A stretch of 64,000 nucleotides of DNA from Porcincola sp945869225 (GCF_052118625.1 NZ_JBQKGW010000004.1:132455-196454), one strand, 5' to 3'; positions 24,967 to 34,714 are shown, counted from the first letter of the stretch. A program made the numbers and translations. Notes: generated from the letters alone by a model not told the origin.

Positions 24967-27009
24967 TTACACCGTTCCCCACTGGTACACGGTCCTGCCG
25001 TCGGCATTCTCCGCGAACGGCCCGGGAAGCGGAGCGGCTCCTCTGTGCGCACCGAAGTAATCCTCTTGAAAGACGATTCTGCTGCCATCCGGGTTCTCAA
25101 ACCGTTCTTCCGGCTCAAAGGCTTTTCCAAGTGTATCCGAGTCAACGACGGCGTCCTTAAAGCCCGACTGTCTCAGCCATTCTCCGATGTTCGTCCTCAG
25201 AATGACGCTGCCATCCCGCTCCTCCACATTCGCATAAGGTGCTTCCGGAAGCATTGACGCATCAGGGATGCAGCCCTTTTTCTCATGCTTCCATGCTTCT
25301 GCCCCGTTCAGATAGAAGTTTCCCTCAGACCAGACGGGCAGCTTGTCAAAATGATGCGGTTCAAGCTTCTTCATATCCGGGACGTCCGAGTCCATATCGA
25401 ACTGACCAATCCACTCCTCATAGGTCGGATAGCTGTCGAACACAGCCGTCCCAACCTTCCGGTTGTCCCAGTCCGCTGCGCCAGGCTCGCTGTCGCTGGC
25501 ATTGAGGTAGTCCGCGGACGGCCATTTCTGCAAAAATACATTGTTGTAGAAGCGGTCGTCTCCGTGCAGGATGGTCATGAAGCCCATGACTTCCGTCCGG
25601 TGCGGGATGTGATACGGAGTGTAGCGCTGTCTCAGCAGACCGTCCACGATCGCATCTGTTCCGCCTCCCACGACCGTAAAGGCTCCGCAGATGAGATTGT
25701 GCACCATCGCAACCCCCTCCGTCGCAAACCGAAGCGAGACATCGGAAAGCAGGATGTTGTTGTCGATCAGTGTCGGTCCGTGGCCGACCTCGACGAACAG
25801 ATCCTGGCTGCACATGCCGCCCGGAAGCCGCTTTGCCCCCTCAGGCGCCTGATTGCGGTACAGCAGGTTCTGCGTGATTCTCGTCCCCTGTGCCTCCCAG
25901 TCGCACCAGATACCCATCGTGCAGTCATGGATCCAGTTTCTCCTGATCGTCACATCGATGGCCGCGTGCATCTTGATGCCCGCAATCTCCGCGCCTCCAA
26001 GCTCCATCATATTGTTGATATGGTGGATATGGTTGTCCTCGATCACGCTGAAGACACCGCCCATGCGGCCGATGATCCCGCCCTGCTCGCAGTCATGGAT
26101 ATTGTTGCGGCGGATGATATGGCTTCCGATCTTTTCCTTCAGCCAGCCATAGTACTGTCCTCTGCAGACCGCGTCTCGCTCCATCTGAGTCGGACTCTTC
26201 ACGTGTTTTGTCGTAAAGTAATGGTCATTCTCCGGGTCATAGTACTTGCCCAGTCCGATGCCGGAGCACTTGCTGTTCGAGATCTCGCAGTCCTCGATGA
26301 TCCACCCCTTTGACCAGTGCGGACCGATCATGCAGTCCTGGAAAGCGGCCGGCGGTGCCCAGGTCGTCGCAGCCTTTGTCACCACGAAACCGGAGACTGT
26401 GATGTACCCGATCCCCTCCTGCTGCGGCATGAAGCACTCTCTGCGAACATTGATCTCCACATTTTCCTTGTTCGGGTCCTTGTCTTGGAAATTTGCATAG
26501 AAGACCGTCTCATCTCCGTCCTGCTCCGCGTACCACTGGTAAACAGACTCCTCCGGCCGCCAGGAGTACGGGCTTTTCTCCGCCTTCAGGCAGTCCTCCA
26601 GCGTCCTCGCCTCATACAGCATCCGGTCATTCAGGTAGACCGCTCCGGTGTGTCTGCCCTTTCCGGCAAAGTACCAGTCGCCGTAGACATAGGTCGTATA
26701 CGGATTGTAGTCCCCGAAGATGCCGTTCCTGACGCGTGCTGTCCAGACAGTTCCCTGATACCGCTCCCAGTCTTCCAGCTTCTCCGCGCCGGTGATCACT
26801 GCACCGAGCTTTTTCTCGCTCCTGTAGATAATCCGTGCGTCCGGGCGCCCGGCGTTCTTCGGGTCTACATACTCGCGGTACACCCCGGGTGCCACAACAA
26901 CCTCATCTCCAGGCTTCGCCACACTCGCGGCATCCTGAATATGCCGGAACGGCCTGTTCTCACTGCCGTCTCCCTGAAATGAGGCAGCAGCGTTGACATA
27001 GTAAATCAT
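24967..27009 (-). CDS. GH120-family beta-xylosidase homologue 1
   Basis: A 680-residue right-handed beta-helix protein without signal peptide. It begins IYYVNAAASFQGDGSENRPF and has the FGDYNPYTT motif and HTGAVYLN, characteristic of GH120 beta-xylosidases. The predicted catalytic Asp is in MGIWCDWEAQGTR and the acid/base Glu in QDLFVEVGHGPTLID. The parallel-helix core contains repeated asparagine ladders such as IRRNNIHDCEQGGI. It would release xylose from imported xylo-oligosaccharides. It is the last gene of the operon, 12 bp after the dehydrogenase, with AAGGGAG upstream. It is clearly paralogous to the protein at 28221, differing mainly in loops. Confidence 0.85.
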   Translation of the reverse strand: MIYYVNAAASFQGDGSENRPFRHIQDAASVAKPGDEVVVAPGVYREYVDPKNAGRPDARIIYRSEKKLGAVITGAEKLEDWERYQGTVWTARVRNGIFGDYNPYTTYVYGDWYFAGKGRHTGAVYLNDRMLYEARTLEDCLKAEKSPYSWRPEESVYQWYAEQDGDETVFYANFQDKDPNKENVEINVRRECFMPQQEGIGYITVSGFVVTKAATTWAPPAAFQDCMIGPHWSKGWIIEDCEISNSKCSGIGLGKYYDPENDHYFTTKHVKSPTQMERDAVCRGQYYGWLKEKIGSHIIRRNNIHDCEQGGIIGRMGGVFSVIEDNHIHHINNMMELGGAEIAGIKMHAAIDVTIRRNWIHDCTMGIWCDWEAQGTRITQNLLYRNQAPEGAKRLPGGMCSQDLFVEVGHGPTLIDNNILLSDVSLRFATEGVAMVHNLICGAFTVVGGGTDAIVDGLLRQRYTPYHIPHRTEVMGFMTILHGDDRFYNNVFLQKWPSADYLNASDSEPGAADWDNRKVGTAVFDSYPTYEEWIGQFDMDSDVPDMKKLEPHHFDKLPVWSEGNFYLNGAEAWKHEKKGCIPDASMLPEAPYANVEERDGSVILRTNIGEWLRQSGFKDAVVDSDTLGKAFEPEERFENPDGSRIVFQEDYFGAHRGAAPLPGPFAENADGRTVYQWGTV

Positions 27010-27021
27010 CCGTATCTCCCT

Positions 27022-28074
27022 TCACCCCTTGACCTTGATCACTGCCTTGACCAGATCCGTCCGATTATTGACACATTCCTGATAGGCATCATCGATATGA
27101 TCGAAGTCAAACTCATGTGTGACAATCTGCTTGACATCAATGGCTCCCTTTGCAACTGCAGCAATCGCCTTCGGGAAGATATTTCTGTATCTGAAAACAG
27201 ATTTGATTGTCAGTTCCTTATCCATGATCTGCGCAAAGCTATAGCTGATGTCTGACTGAACAGAAATCCCTACCAGAACAACGACACCGCCGCGCCTTGC
27301 AAGATAAGGTGTCTGCTGAATGCAGACTGCAGCCCCGCTCGTCTCAAAGACCTTGTCTGCCCCGCGTCCCCCGGTCAGTTCGGCAACACGCTCCAGCACA
27401 TTCTCCTTCCCGCTGTTGATCACAACGTCTGCGCCCAGCTCTTTTGCCTTGTTAAGTCTGGCCTCCACGATATCCGCTACGATAATCTGCCCTGCTCCGT
27501 GAGCCTTCGCTGACAGAAGCGTGCAAAGTCCGATGCACCCGCTCCCCAGAATGACCACGGTATCTCCGACGCCAACGCCGCCCTGGTTCGCCGCGTGAAA
27601 ACCGACAGACAGCGGTTCGATCAATGCGCCTTCCTTTGTGCTGACATTGTCAGGAAGCTTGAAGCACCAGTCTGCGGGATGCTCGATGAATTCCTCGTTA
27701 CAGCCGGGAACCGGCGGGGTAGCGAGAAACTGTACATCCGGGCACAGATTATAATATCCGGTTTTGCAGAACTCACAATGTCCGCAGGTGACACCCGGCT
27801 CCAGCGCAACCCGGTCTCCAACCTGAAGATTTGTGACACCCTCTCCAACCTCGACAACTGTTCCTGCCGCCTCATGCCCCAGCATATAATCCTGCGTCAG
27901 GTCAACTGTATAAGCGCCAACCTTACCGGCATGATAATAATGAATATCTGACCCGCAGATCCCGATGTATTCCAATGCTACAACTACATTTCCCGGTCCC
28001 GCAGCAGGTTTTTCAATCTCTTTGATGATCATATGATCAAGCCCTCTCATGAAGGCTCCCTTCTGAGTTGCCAT
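27022..28074 (-). CDS. Zinc-dependent medium-chain dehydrogenase (xylitol/sorbitol dehydrogenase-like)
   Basis: A 350-residue MDR-family polyol dehydrogenase. The catalytic zinc ligands are CGSDIHYYH and LGHEAAG. The structural zinc site has four cysteines in CGHCEFCKTGYYNLC. The Rossmann motif is VILGSGCIGL. The overall pattern fits xylitol or L-iditol dehydrogenases that interconvert polyols and keto-sugars with NAD. The start at 28074 (MATQKGAFMRGL) follows GCGAGGAATAA; two earlier in-frame ATGs are less well placed. It sits between two GH120 genes, suggesting a role with xylose, xylulose or xylitol. Confidence 0.88.
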   Translation of the reverse strand: MATQKGAFMRGLDHMIIKEIEKPAAGPGNVVVALEYIGICGSDIHYYHAGKVGAYTVDLTQDYMLGHEAAGTVVEVGEGVTNLQVGDRVALEPGVTCGHCEFCKTGYYNLCPDVQFLATPPVPGCNEEFIEHPADWCFKLPDNVSTKEGALIEPLSVGFHAANQGGVGVGDTVVILGSGCIGLCTLLSAKAHGAGQIIVADIVEARLNKAKELGADVVINSGKENVLERVAELTGGRGADKVFETSGAAVCIQQTPYLARRGGVVVLVGISVQSDISYSFAQIMDKELTIKSVFRYRNIFPKAIAAVAKGAIDVKQIVTHEFDFDHIDDAYQECVNNRTDLVKAVIKVKG

Positions 28075-28220
28075 CTTTTTATTCCTCGCTTTCTCTCTTG
28101 TCATTCTGATCAGCAGCCCCTGCCTTCCAGGCACTGCTCAGGCTTATTACACCCTCCATATCAGCCATGCCCCTGTTTTCCGGCATCATCTCACGTTCAT
28201 TCCCGGCAGGCTGCCATTTT

Positions 28221-30239
28221 TCAGAAGACAATCATTTCATCCTGAATCTCCGCAAATGGTCCTGCAGCCGGCTCGATTCCTCTTGGATGATCGAAATAAT
28301 CCAGGTTAAATACAATTGGCTTTCCATCCGGCTCCTCGAACCGCTGTTCAGGTTCAAACGCCATCCCAAGTGTATCGGTCGAAACCACCGGGCATGTTCC
28401 CGTCGGAAGAGCTCTCATCAGGTCCGTCCTCAGCACCATCTGCCCCTGTTCCGATTCCAGAAGTTCAATGTGCACCTGATGTTCTCTGTCCACAATGGCA
28501 CCCGATTCATGATTGAAAGGCTGCGCTCCGTTGAAGTAGAGATTGCCGCTTGTCATTACCGGAAGATGGTCATAGTAGAAATCCCGGCACACGCCATCCT
28601 GTCCATGATAGCCCGCAAAGGTCTCCTTATACATCTCCAAATCCGGATAATCGTCATAGGGCTTCGTTCCGCAGACAAACTGATATTCATTCCGACCATA
28701 AACGTCGTGTTCCTCTGCATAGGCAATATAGTCCTTCCGGATCGGTCTCTGGACAAATATATTGTTGTAGAAACGGGCATCTCCGTGAAGAATCGTCATG
28801 AACCCTGCCACATCTGTTCCGTGCGGCACATGGTATGGTGTATAGCGGTTTGTCGGGAACTTCTTCCCACCGTTGTCTGTTCCGCCGCCTACCCATGTAA
28901 ATGACCCGCAGATCAGATTATGGACAAATGCGATCCCCTGCGCGCTGATTCTTGCCGCGCAGTCCGACAGCAGAAGATTGTTGTCAACCAGAGTCGGACC
29001 GTGAGAAACCTCTATGAACAGATCCTCGCCGAGCGACAGACCTGTTCCGATTCTGGTTCCTTCCGGTGTCGTGTTGTCGTGGAACAGGTTCTGTGTAACC
29101 CTTGTCCCCTGGGCCTCCCAGTCCAGCCAGATTCCTCTTGTACAATGATGAATATGATTTCTCCGGTAGGTCACATCAATGGCGGCATGCATCTTGATCC
29201 CGCCGATCTCGGCTCCGGTAAGATCCTGCTTGTTGTTGATGTGGTGAATCTCGTTGTCCTCAATCAGAGAAAAAACACCGCCAAGATGGCCGACGATTCC
29301 CGTCTGTCCGCAGTCATGAATATTGCAGCGCCTGACCACGTGGGAACCGACTGTTTCCCTTGACCATCCTTCCCGCTGCGCCTGGCAGACACAGTCCCTT
29401 TGGGTCTGCGTCCCGTCCTTGAAAAACCAGGTCGACCACTTATTTTCATTTCCCTTCTGAAGATACTTTCCGAGGGAAATACCGCTGCATCTTGAGTCTG
29501 AAATCTCGCAGTCCTCTATAATCCAGCCCTTTGACCAGTGTGGCCCGACCATCCCGTCCTGGAATGCTGTCGGTGGCGCCCATTGTGTCGCCGCCTGACG
29601 GATTACAAATCCAGAGAGCGTAATATAGCTAATTCCCTCCTTTGATGGGAAGAAGCACCGCCGCCTCACATTGATTTCCACATTCTCTTTGTTCGGATCA
29701 GCCCCCTGAAAATTTGCATAGATCAGTGTTTCATCTTTCCGCCCGTCCTGGCAGGTATACCACTTGTGTTTTGTAAATGGAACATCCCAGGATTCTTCAT
29801 AGAAAACCGGGTGAAGCACTTCGTCAAGCGAGGGTACCTCATACATAGCTTTTCCGTTCAGATAAAGTTCTCCCGTATGAACTGGCTGTGTTGCAAAGTA
29901 CCAGTCTCCCTTTACGGGCGTTGTATATGGATTGTAATCTCCGAACACCCCGTTGGAGATATGTGCAAGATAGGTATCTCCCTCATAGTGTTCCCAGCGA
30001 CCTGTCTTTTCAGCTCCTGTGATGATTGCTTTTCCCTTTTCCAGAGAGCGGTAGGTGATGCGGTGCCTGTCGTCTGTACCGCCCACTGCTGGATCTACCT
30101 CTTCACGATAGACGCCCGGAAGGACCGAAATCACATCCCCCGGCACCGCACAAGCCGCAGCTTCCCCGATGGTTCTGAATGGGTGATTTCTGGAGCCATC
30201 GCCCGATCTGAGTGCGGTTGATGATACAAAATATTCCAT
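28221..30239 (-). CDS. GH120-family beta-xylosidase homologue 2
   Basis: A 672-residue beta-helix hydrolase without signal peptide. It begins EYFVSSTALRSGDGSRNHPF and carries FGDYNPYTT and HTGELYLNGKAMYEV. The likely nucleophile Asp is in RGIWLDWEAQGTR and the acid/base Glu in EDLFIEVSHGPTLVD. The loop between these is about 14 residues longer than I recall for the characterised Thermoanaerobacterium enzyme. It is about as long as homologue 1 and similar throughout. It probably differs in oligosaccharide length or side-chain preference. It follows the permease genes with a 43-bp gap and CAGGGAG before the ATG. Confidence 0.87.
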   Translation of the reverse strand: MEYFVSSTALRSGDGSRNHPFRTIGEAAACAVPGDVISVLPGVYREEVDPAVGGTDDRHRITYRSLEKGKAIITGAEKTGRWEHYEGDTYLAHISNGVFGDYNPYTTPVKGDWYFATQPVHTGELYLNGKAMYEVPSLDEVLHPVFYEESWDVPFTKHKWYTCQDGRKDETLIYANFQGADPNKENVEINVRRRCFFPSKEGISYITLSGFVIRQAATQWAPPTAFQDGMVGPHWSKGWIIEDCEISDSRCSGISLGKYLQKGNENKWSTWFFKDGTQTQRDCVCQAQREGWSRETVGSHVVRRCNIHDCGQTGIVGHLGGVFSLIEDNEIHHINNKQDLTGAEIGGIKMHAAIDVTYRRNHIHHCTRGIWLDWEAQGTRVTQNLFHDNTTPEGTRIGTGLSLGEDLFIEVSHGPTLVDNNLLLSDCAARISAQGIAFVHNLICGSFTWVGGGTDNGGKKFPTNRYTPYHVPHGTDVAGFMTILHGDARFYNNIFVQRPIRKDYIAYAEEHDVYGRNEYQFVCGTKPYDDYPDLEMYKETFAGYHGQDGVCRDFYYDHLPVMTSGNLYFNGAQPFNHESGAIVDREHQVHIELLESEQGQMVLRTDLMRALPTGTCPVVSTDTLGMAFEPEQRFEEPDGKPIVFNLDYFDHPRGIEPAAGPFAEIQDEMIVF

Positions 30240-30282
30240 GTTGTCTCCCTGTTTGAATGACTTTTGGACCTGCTGTTCGCAT

Positions 30283-31122
30283 TCATCCCTTGACGGCGCC
30301 CGCCATCATGCCCTTGATCAGCTTGTCCTGTCCGAAAATGAATACAATGATCATCGGCAGGATCGATATGAACAGCACCGTCAGAATCATCGGTGTATTC
30401 ATGGTGTACTGCCCCTGGAACTCATTGACAGCAAGCGGAAGCGTTCTGTTAGCTGCGCTCTGTGTCAATGTCAAAGCAAAGCTGAATTCATTCCAGATAT
30501 TGACGCCATCATAGATGACAAGTGTTGCCAGGCCTGGCTTCACAAGCGGAAGCATCACTTTTCCAAACATCTGATATCTGCCGCAGCCGTCAATCTCCGC
30601 CGCTTCCTCCAGCTCCTTCGGGATCGTTGCCATGAAGGTTGTCAGAATGAATACAGAAATCGGAAGATTGAATGCCACATATGGTCCGATCAATGCCCAG
30701 ATACTATCGTACAGGCCTGTTTTCACACTCATCAGATACAGCGGAAGAAGCGTGATATGAATCGGAATCGACATGCAGGCAACGATGAATCCATGTATCG
30801 GTTTGTTCATCCTGAACTTCCATCTGGAAAGCGGATAGGAAGCAAACGCACTGAATGAAAGAAGGATCACCAGCGTAACGACCAGAACAACCAGGGAATT
30901 CAGAATGTATCTCCAGATTCTTCCGGATTCAAACAGGGCTTTGTAATTGCCCAGATAAAATCCTTCCGGAAGTGCAAATACCCCATTGTTCATCATTTCA
31001 AACTGCTGCTTAAACGTGCTCATGATCAGAAAGACCAGAGGGGTCAGACAGATCAGGAACCAGAGAACCACCAGAACCGCAACAATGATGGAGGACGGTC
31101 TGAACTTTTTCTTTGAATTCAT
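30283..31122 (-). CDS. Carbohydrate ABC transporter permease, MalG type (xylan operon)
   Basis: A 279-residue permease with six predicted helices. It begins with a basic segment, then SSIIVAVLVVLWFLICLTPLV. The EAA loop is ELEEAAEIDGCGRYQMFGKV and the C-terminus GQDKLIKGMMAGAVKG. It pairs with the permease 3 bp upstream, with GGAAGGAGG before the start. The operon context (two GH120 enzymes) suggests xylo-oligosaccharide import. Confidence 0.92.
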   Translation of the reverse strand: MNSKKKFRPSSIIVAVLVVLWFLICLTPLVFLIMSTFKQQFEMMNNGVFALPEGFYLGNYKALFESGRIWRYILNSLVVLVVTLVILLSFSAFASYPLSRWKFRMNKPIHGFIVACMSIPIHITLLPLYLMSVKTGLYDSIWALIGPYVAFNLPISVFILTTFMATIPKELEEAAEIDGCGRYQMFGKVMLPLVKPGLATLVIYDGVNIWNEFSFALTLTQSAANRTLPLAVNEFQGQYTMNTPMILTVLFISILPMIIVFIFGQDKLIKGMMAGAVKG

Positions 31123-31125
31123 GAC

Positions 31126-32016
31126 TTAGTCCTCCTTCCGGTTGAGCAGTCTCATCGTCACAATCGCGATGAGCGAAATCAGGATAAACATGCCGCAGGC
31201 AAGTGTGGATGCATATCCGTTTCTATGGGATTCAAATGCCATGGAATACATGTAGGTTGCCATGAGCTCTGAAGCATGGCTTGGTCCGCCCTTTGTAAGA
31301 ACATAGACCAGATCGAAGTACTTCAATGAACCGACCATGGATAGAATCACCGCGCTCTTGATGGTCGGTTTCAGAAGCGGCAATGCAACTCTCCAGAAAT
31401 ACTGTCTTTCCGTTGCTCCGTCAATCATCGCTGCTTCCTTGACATCCTCGGATAATCCGCTGTATCCGGCCAGGTAATAGACCATATAGAATGGTGTAAA
31501 CTGCCATGAAATAATGAAGATGCAGGTCAGAAGAACCTTCCCCGGGTTTCCGAGCAGGTCCACTCTTCCTCCTCCGAACAGCTGGGACAATCCTGTGACA
31601 AAACCTGTGTTTGCATCCAGTGCATAGCGGAACAGGTAGCCGATTGCAACCGAGCTCATGAGCATCGGGATGAACCAGATGACCTTTGCCACATTCCCCT
31701 TGCGTCCGACCTTGTCCAGCCAGGTTGCAAGGGCGATACCGATCGGCATCTGAATACAAATTGACAGCACCATCACGATCAGGTTGTTTCCAAATGCCTT
31801 CCAAAACACCTTATCGTGGAACATTTCCTTCCAGTTGCCGAAACCAACGAACAGTTTGTCCGTAATGCCGTTCCAGTCATATGCACTCGTCGCAAAAGAA
31901 TCGATGATCGGATAGATAATAAAAATTGCGATCACAAGCAGTGCCGGAAACAGGAATACTGTCGAAGCCACTGCAATGGATTTCTTTCGTCTGAATGCGA
32001 GAGAAGTCTGCTGCAT
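31126..32016 (-). CDS. Carbohydrate ABC transporter permease, MalF/UgpA type (xylan operon)
   Basis: A 296-residue permease with six helices. It starts at QQTSLAFRRKKSIAVASTVF and has the EAA motif in VKEAAMIDGATERQYFWRVA. The ATG at 32016 follows GAGAGGGAAAG. An in-frame ATG 21 codons upstream lies in the intercistronic stem-loop region and is not preferred. It forms the channel with the MalG-type partner. No ATPase is encoded nearby. Confidence 0.92.
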   Translation of the reverse strand: MQQTSLAFRRKKSIAVASTVFLFPALLVIAIFIIYPIIDSFATSAYDWNGITDKLFVGFGNWKEMFHDKVFWKAFGNNLIVMVLSICIQMPIGIALATWLDKVGRKGNVAKVIWFIPMLMSSVAIGYLFRYALDANTGFVTGLSQLFGGGRVDLLGNPGKVLLTCIFIISWQFTPFYMVYYLAGYSGLSEDVKEAAMIDGATERQYFWRVALPLLKPTIKSAVILSMVGSLKYFDLVYVLTKGGPSHASELMATYMYSMAFESHRNGYASTLACGMFILISLIAIVTMRLLNRKED

Positions 32017-32063
32017 CTTTCCCTCTCTTTCTCTCTGCACTTCTTTCTGCAGGCCATTTCCGA

Positions 32064-32100
32064 AAGATGGGGTTGCCACTCCTCATGGCAGCCCCATCTT
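32064..32100 (-). other. Intercistronic stem-loop, binding protein to permease (xylan operon)
   Basis: A 14-bp stem AAGATGGGGTTGCC/GGCAGCCCCATCTT with one G-U-type mismatch and a 9-nt loop, ending about 50 bp before the permease start. It sits at the same place in the operon as the stem-loop at 16770. Confidence 0.75.
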
Positions 32101-32145
32101 ATAATCATCTATAAGTAAATCACGGATTAGGCAGCCGCCCGGTCA

Positions 32146-33477
32146 TCAGGCCTCTGTCTCAGCTGACTCTGCCTCAGTCGACGCTGTTCCCTTCTTTGAA
32201 AGGTAAGCGGTCATTGCATCCTGAAGCTCCTTGTCTGCCTCGGCCGGTGTGATTGTCTTTCCGAAAATTTCCTGGCTGGTTGTCTTGTGAACCTCCGCAA
32301 CCTCGCTCGGCAGATACTGGTCATACCAGAGCTGGATGCCCTTTGCCTTGCTGATCGTATCCAGGACTTCCTGGACAACCGGGTCGCTTGTCTTAAAGGA
32401 CTTCAGCGGGATAATCTTTGCAAGATCGGTACGTTCCTTTACTGCCTCATCATCAAGCAGGGACTGAATGACCTTGAAGGCTGCTTCCTTGTCGGCGCAC
32501 TTATTCGACACAACATAGAGGTTGTCACCGATGGTGCCGAGGCAGAGAGACTGATCCGCCTTCGAATCCGGAATCTCCGGGAACGGGAAGAATCCAAGCT
32601 TCCCGTCGTCAAGGAACTGCTTGTTCTCACCGGCAATGGTCATCGTGAACCAGGAGCCCATCAGATCCATCGCTGCGCTTCCTGTATAGAACAGCGCACG
32701 TGCCTGGCCGGAGTCATCATCCATGCCGTTGAATCCGTCACAGAAGTATCCCTTGTCGACCCAATCCTGAATCTTGGTTCCGGCGAACTCGAATGCATCA
32801 TTCTCGAAAGAGCCCTTGCCCGCTGCCGCATCAGCAAATGGCTCCAGTCCGCCATAGCGGGTCGCCAGATACTGGAAAAACATCGAGCCCGTCCACTTTG
32901 TCGCGTTAGCAAGTGCAAACGGAGCCACGCCATTTTCGACAAGCGTGTCACAGATCTTCTCAAGATCATCAAGTGTCTTCGGCTCCTCAAGATTGTATTT
33001 ATCGAACACATCCTTGTTGTAGAAGATTCCGGCAACGGAGATGTTCTCAACAGGAACTGCCCAGATCTTATCCTTGTAGGTGCACTGTGCGATGCCGGCA
33101 TCCACGAACTGATCCTTGTAGTTGTCCTTGTTCATGTATTCTGTCAGATCTGCGATCAGTCCCTGATCCGCGTAATCGTACATCGTCTGTCCGCCCCAGG
33201 TAATGAAGATATCCGGGAGGGTTCCGGCCTGCGCCGCGAGAGATACATCTGTCTTGAATGTATCATTCTGCTTCTGGACAACCTCGACGTCATAATCCGG
33301 GTTCGCCTCCATGAAGCGGTCGACAGAACCCTGAATGACATTCGCCATCTCGCCTGTCTGGATATGCCAGAGTGTCAGCTTGGTCTTTCCGGCTGCCTGT
33401 ACTGTTGTCATGGATCCTGCCATCAGAGACAGGAGCATCGTTCCGCTGAGAACTGCAGATATCGCTTTCCGATTCAT
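32146..33477 (-). CDS. Xylo-oligosaccharide-type ABC extracellular solute-binding protein
   Basis: A 443-residue family 1 binding protein. The signal peptide is NRKAISAVLSGTMLLSLMAG and then SMTTVQAAG, with a signal peptidase I-type AxA site and no lipobox cysteine. The mature domain begins KTKLTLWHIQTGEMANVIQG. Binding-domain signatures include PDIFITWGGQTMYDY and FYTGSAAMDLMGSWF. The C-terminus is a short acidic tail rich in Glu and Ala. The start at 33477 follows GGAGGATAAG; the frame extends further upstream without similarity. It is the first gene of the xylan operon. Confidence 0.9.
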   Translation of the reverse strand: MNRKAISAVLSGTMLLSLMAGSMTTVQAAGKTKLTLWHIQTGEMANVIQGSVDRFMEANPDYDVEVVQKQNDTFKTDVSLAAQAGTLPDIFITWGGQTMYDYADQGLIADLTEYMNKDNYKDQFVDAGIAQCTYKDKIWAVPVENISVAGIFYNKDVFDKYNLEEPKTLDDLEKICDTLVENGVAPFALANATKWTGSMFFQYLATRYGGLEPFADAAAGKGSFENDAFEFAGTKIQDWVDKGYFCDGFNGMDDDSGQARALFYTGSAAMDLMGSWFTMTIAGENKQFLDDGKLGFFPFPEIPDSKADQSLCLGTIGDNLYVVSNKCADKEAAFKVIQSLLDDEAVKERTDLAKIIPLKSFKTSDPVVQEVLDTISKAKGIQLWYDQYLPSEVAEVHKTTSQEIFGKTITPAEADKELQDAMTAYLSKKGTASTEAESAETEA

Positions 33478-33620
33478 CTTATCCTCCATACATAATTCGC
33501 AAAAAATCATTCTTATCCGCGGCGGACTGGCCACCCCGCCACGTGAAATTCCGGCTGCAGCTTGTTCCTTTCGGTGACAACATCCTATCAGATCACTCCG
33601 ATACCTTCTATCAATTTTCT

Positions 33621-33649
33621 TTGACATATATCAGTTTTCTTGGTATATT
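33621..33649 (+). promoter_or_regulatory. Sigma-A promoter of the AraC-family gene
   Basis: TTGACA and TATATT with a 17-bp spacer, giving a leader of about 75 nt. The opposite strand must hold the xylan operon promoter in 33478-33620, but I found no convincing -35/-10 pair there, as expected for an activator-dependent promoter. Confidence 0.75.
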
Positions 33650-33732
33650 TCTTGTCTGAAATGCAGCATCATGACGTAAAACAGGTGTAAATCTTGTTCA
33701 TTTCCACGATGTTCACAAAGGAGGACTATGCA

Positions 33733-34593
33733 ATGAGGCCACAACCGGAAACGTCTCCCCGCAATTCAGACAGGGCTGTAACCGCGATGCTTGGCGAAAC
33801 CAGACGGGACAAGGAGATCATGAATGTTGTGCTGGAAAAGCAGGCGCGTATTCAGTTTTCATACATCGCGCGATCTGCCGTCCACAATCCATATGACGAA
33901 GAGGTCCGCCAATACACCAGTATTGAGAACGGCGACAAGGATAGTTATCTCAGAAGCATCCGTGAAGCTTACACAGGAGAGCTGGGAACCCTCTCGGATG
34001 ACCCGATTCGAAATGAGCGAAACATGGCGATCGTCAATATCACGCTGGCATGCCGCGCAGCCATGCGGGCAGGCATCAACCCTGAAGTCGCCTATTCCCT
34101 TTCCGATGCAGAAATCCAATATTGCGAAGTATTAACTGATGTCCGGGAACTGAACCGCTACCGAAGCCTGTGCGAGCTGTTATTTCTGAATCTGGTTCAT
34201 GAAAAAAAAGAAAGGGAACGGATGAAGAATGCCCCGGTTCCCCGGAAGGGGAGCCCGGAGCTGACTGTTGAAAGCTGCAAGGAATATATTGCCTGTCATC
34301 TGCATGAGAAAATACTGATCCGGGACATTGCAAAAGAATTGTTTGTCAATGCCGATTACCTGTCCGATATTTTTCATAAAAAGACCGGAACGACCATCAC
34401 CCAGTATATCCGCCAGCATAAGGTACAGCTCATCTCCAACATGCTCACCTACTCCGACTACAGTTACCTGGAAATTGCCACCTACTTCGGTTATTCCTCC
34501 CAAAGCCATCTGGGCTCTGTTTTCCGGAAGGAAACAGGCATGACGCTTCAGCAGTACAGGGCAAAATACCATGTCAGAGAATTCCGCAAGTGA
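33733..34593 (+). CDS. AraC-family regulator divergent from the xylan operon
   Basis: A 286-residue transcription factor. The N-terminal 170 residues have no recognisable sugar-binding cupin; they are helical. The C-terminal double helix-turn-helix is clear: LIRDIAKELFVNADYLSDIF and EIATYFGYSSQSHLGSVFRK, ending GMTLQQYRAKYH. The ATG at 33733 follows AAAGGAGG; an earlier in-frame ATG would put that site inside the coding region. Its divergent position makes it the probable activator of the xylo-oligosaccharide operon. The lack of a membrane or cupin domain leaves the signal unknown. Confidence 0.88.
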   Translation: MRPQPETSPRNSDRAVTAMLGETRRDKEIMNVVLEKQARIQFSYIARSAVHNPYDEEVRQYTSIENGDKDSYLRSIREAYTGELGTLSDDPIRNERNMAIVNITLACRAAMRAGINPEVAYSLSDAEIQYCEVLTDVRELNRYRSLCELLFLNLVHEKKERERMKNAPVPRKGSPELTVESCKEYIACHLHEKILIRDIAKELFVNADYLSDIFHKKTGTTITQYIRQHKVQLISNMLTYSDYSYLEIATYFGYSSQSHLGSVFRKETGMTLQQYRAKYHVREFRK

Positions 34594-34684
34594 CAATCCG
34601 TCATTCACTCTGCCTGCTCTTGACGATCCGGCTTTCCTGTGACAGAGTGGTAGCATCATGAAGCAGCTTTGAAACGGATCAGAA

Positions 34685-34714
34685 TTCAGGTGCCTGAATG
34701 TTCAGGCATCTGAA
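34685..34714. promoter_or_regulatory. 30-bp inverted repeat ahead of the PsiE-like gene
   Basis: TTCAGGTGCCTGAA and TTCAGGCATCTGAA, separated by TG, form a 14-bp inverted repeat with one mismatch. It ends 19 bp before the ATG, next to the ribosome binding site. It could be an operator or an RNA hairpin that affects translation. Confidence 0.5.
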
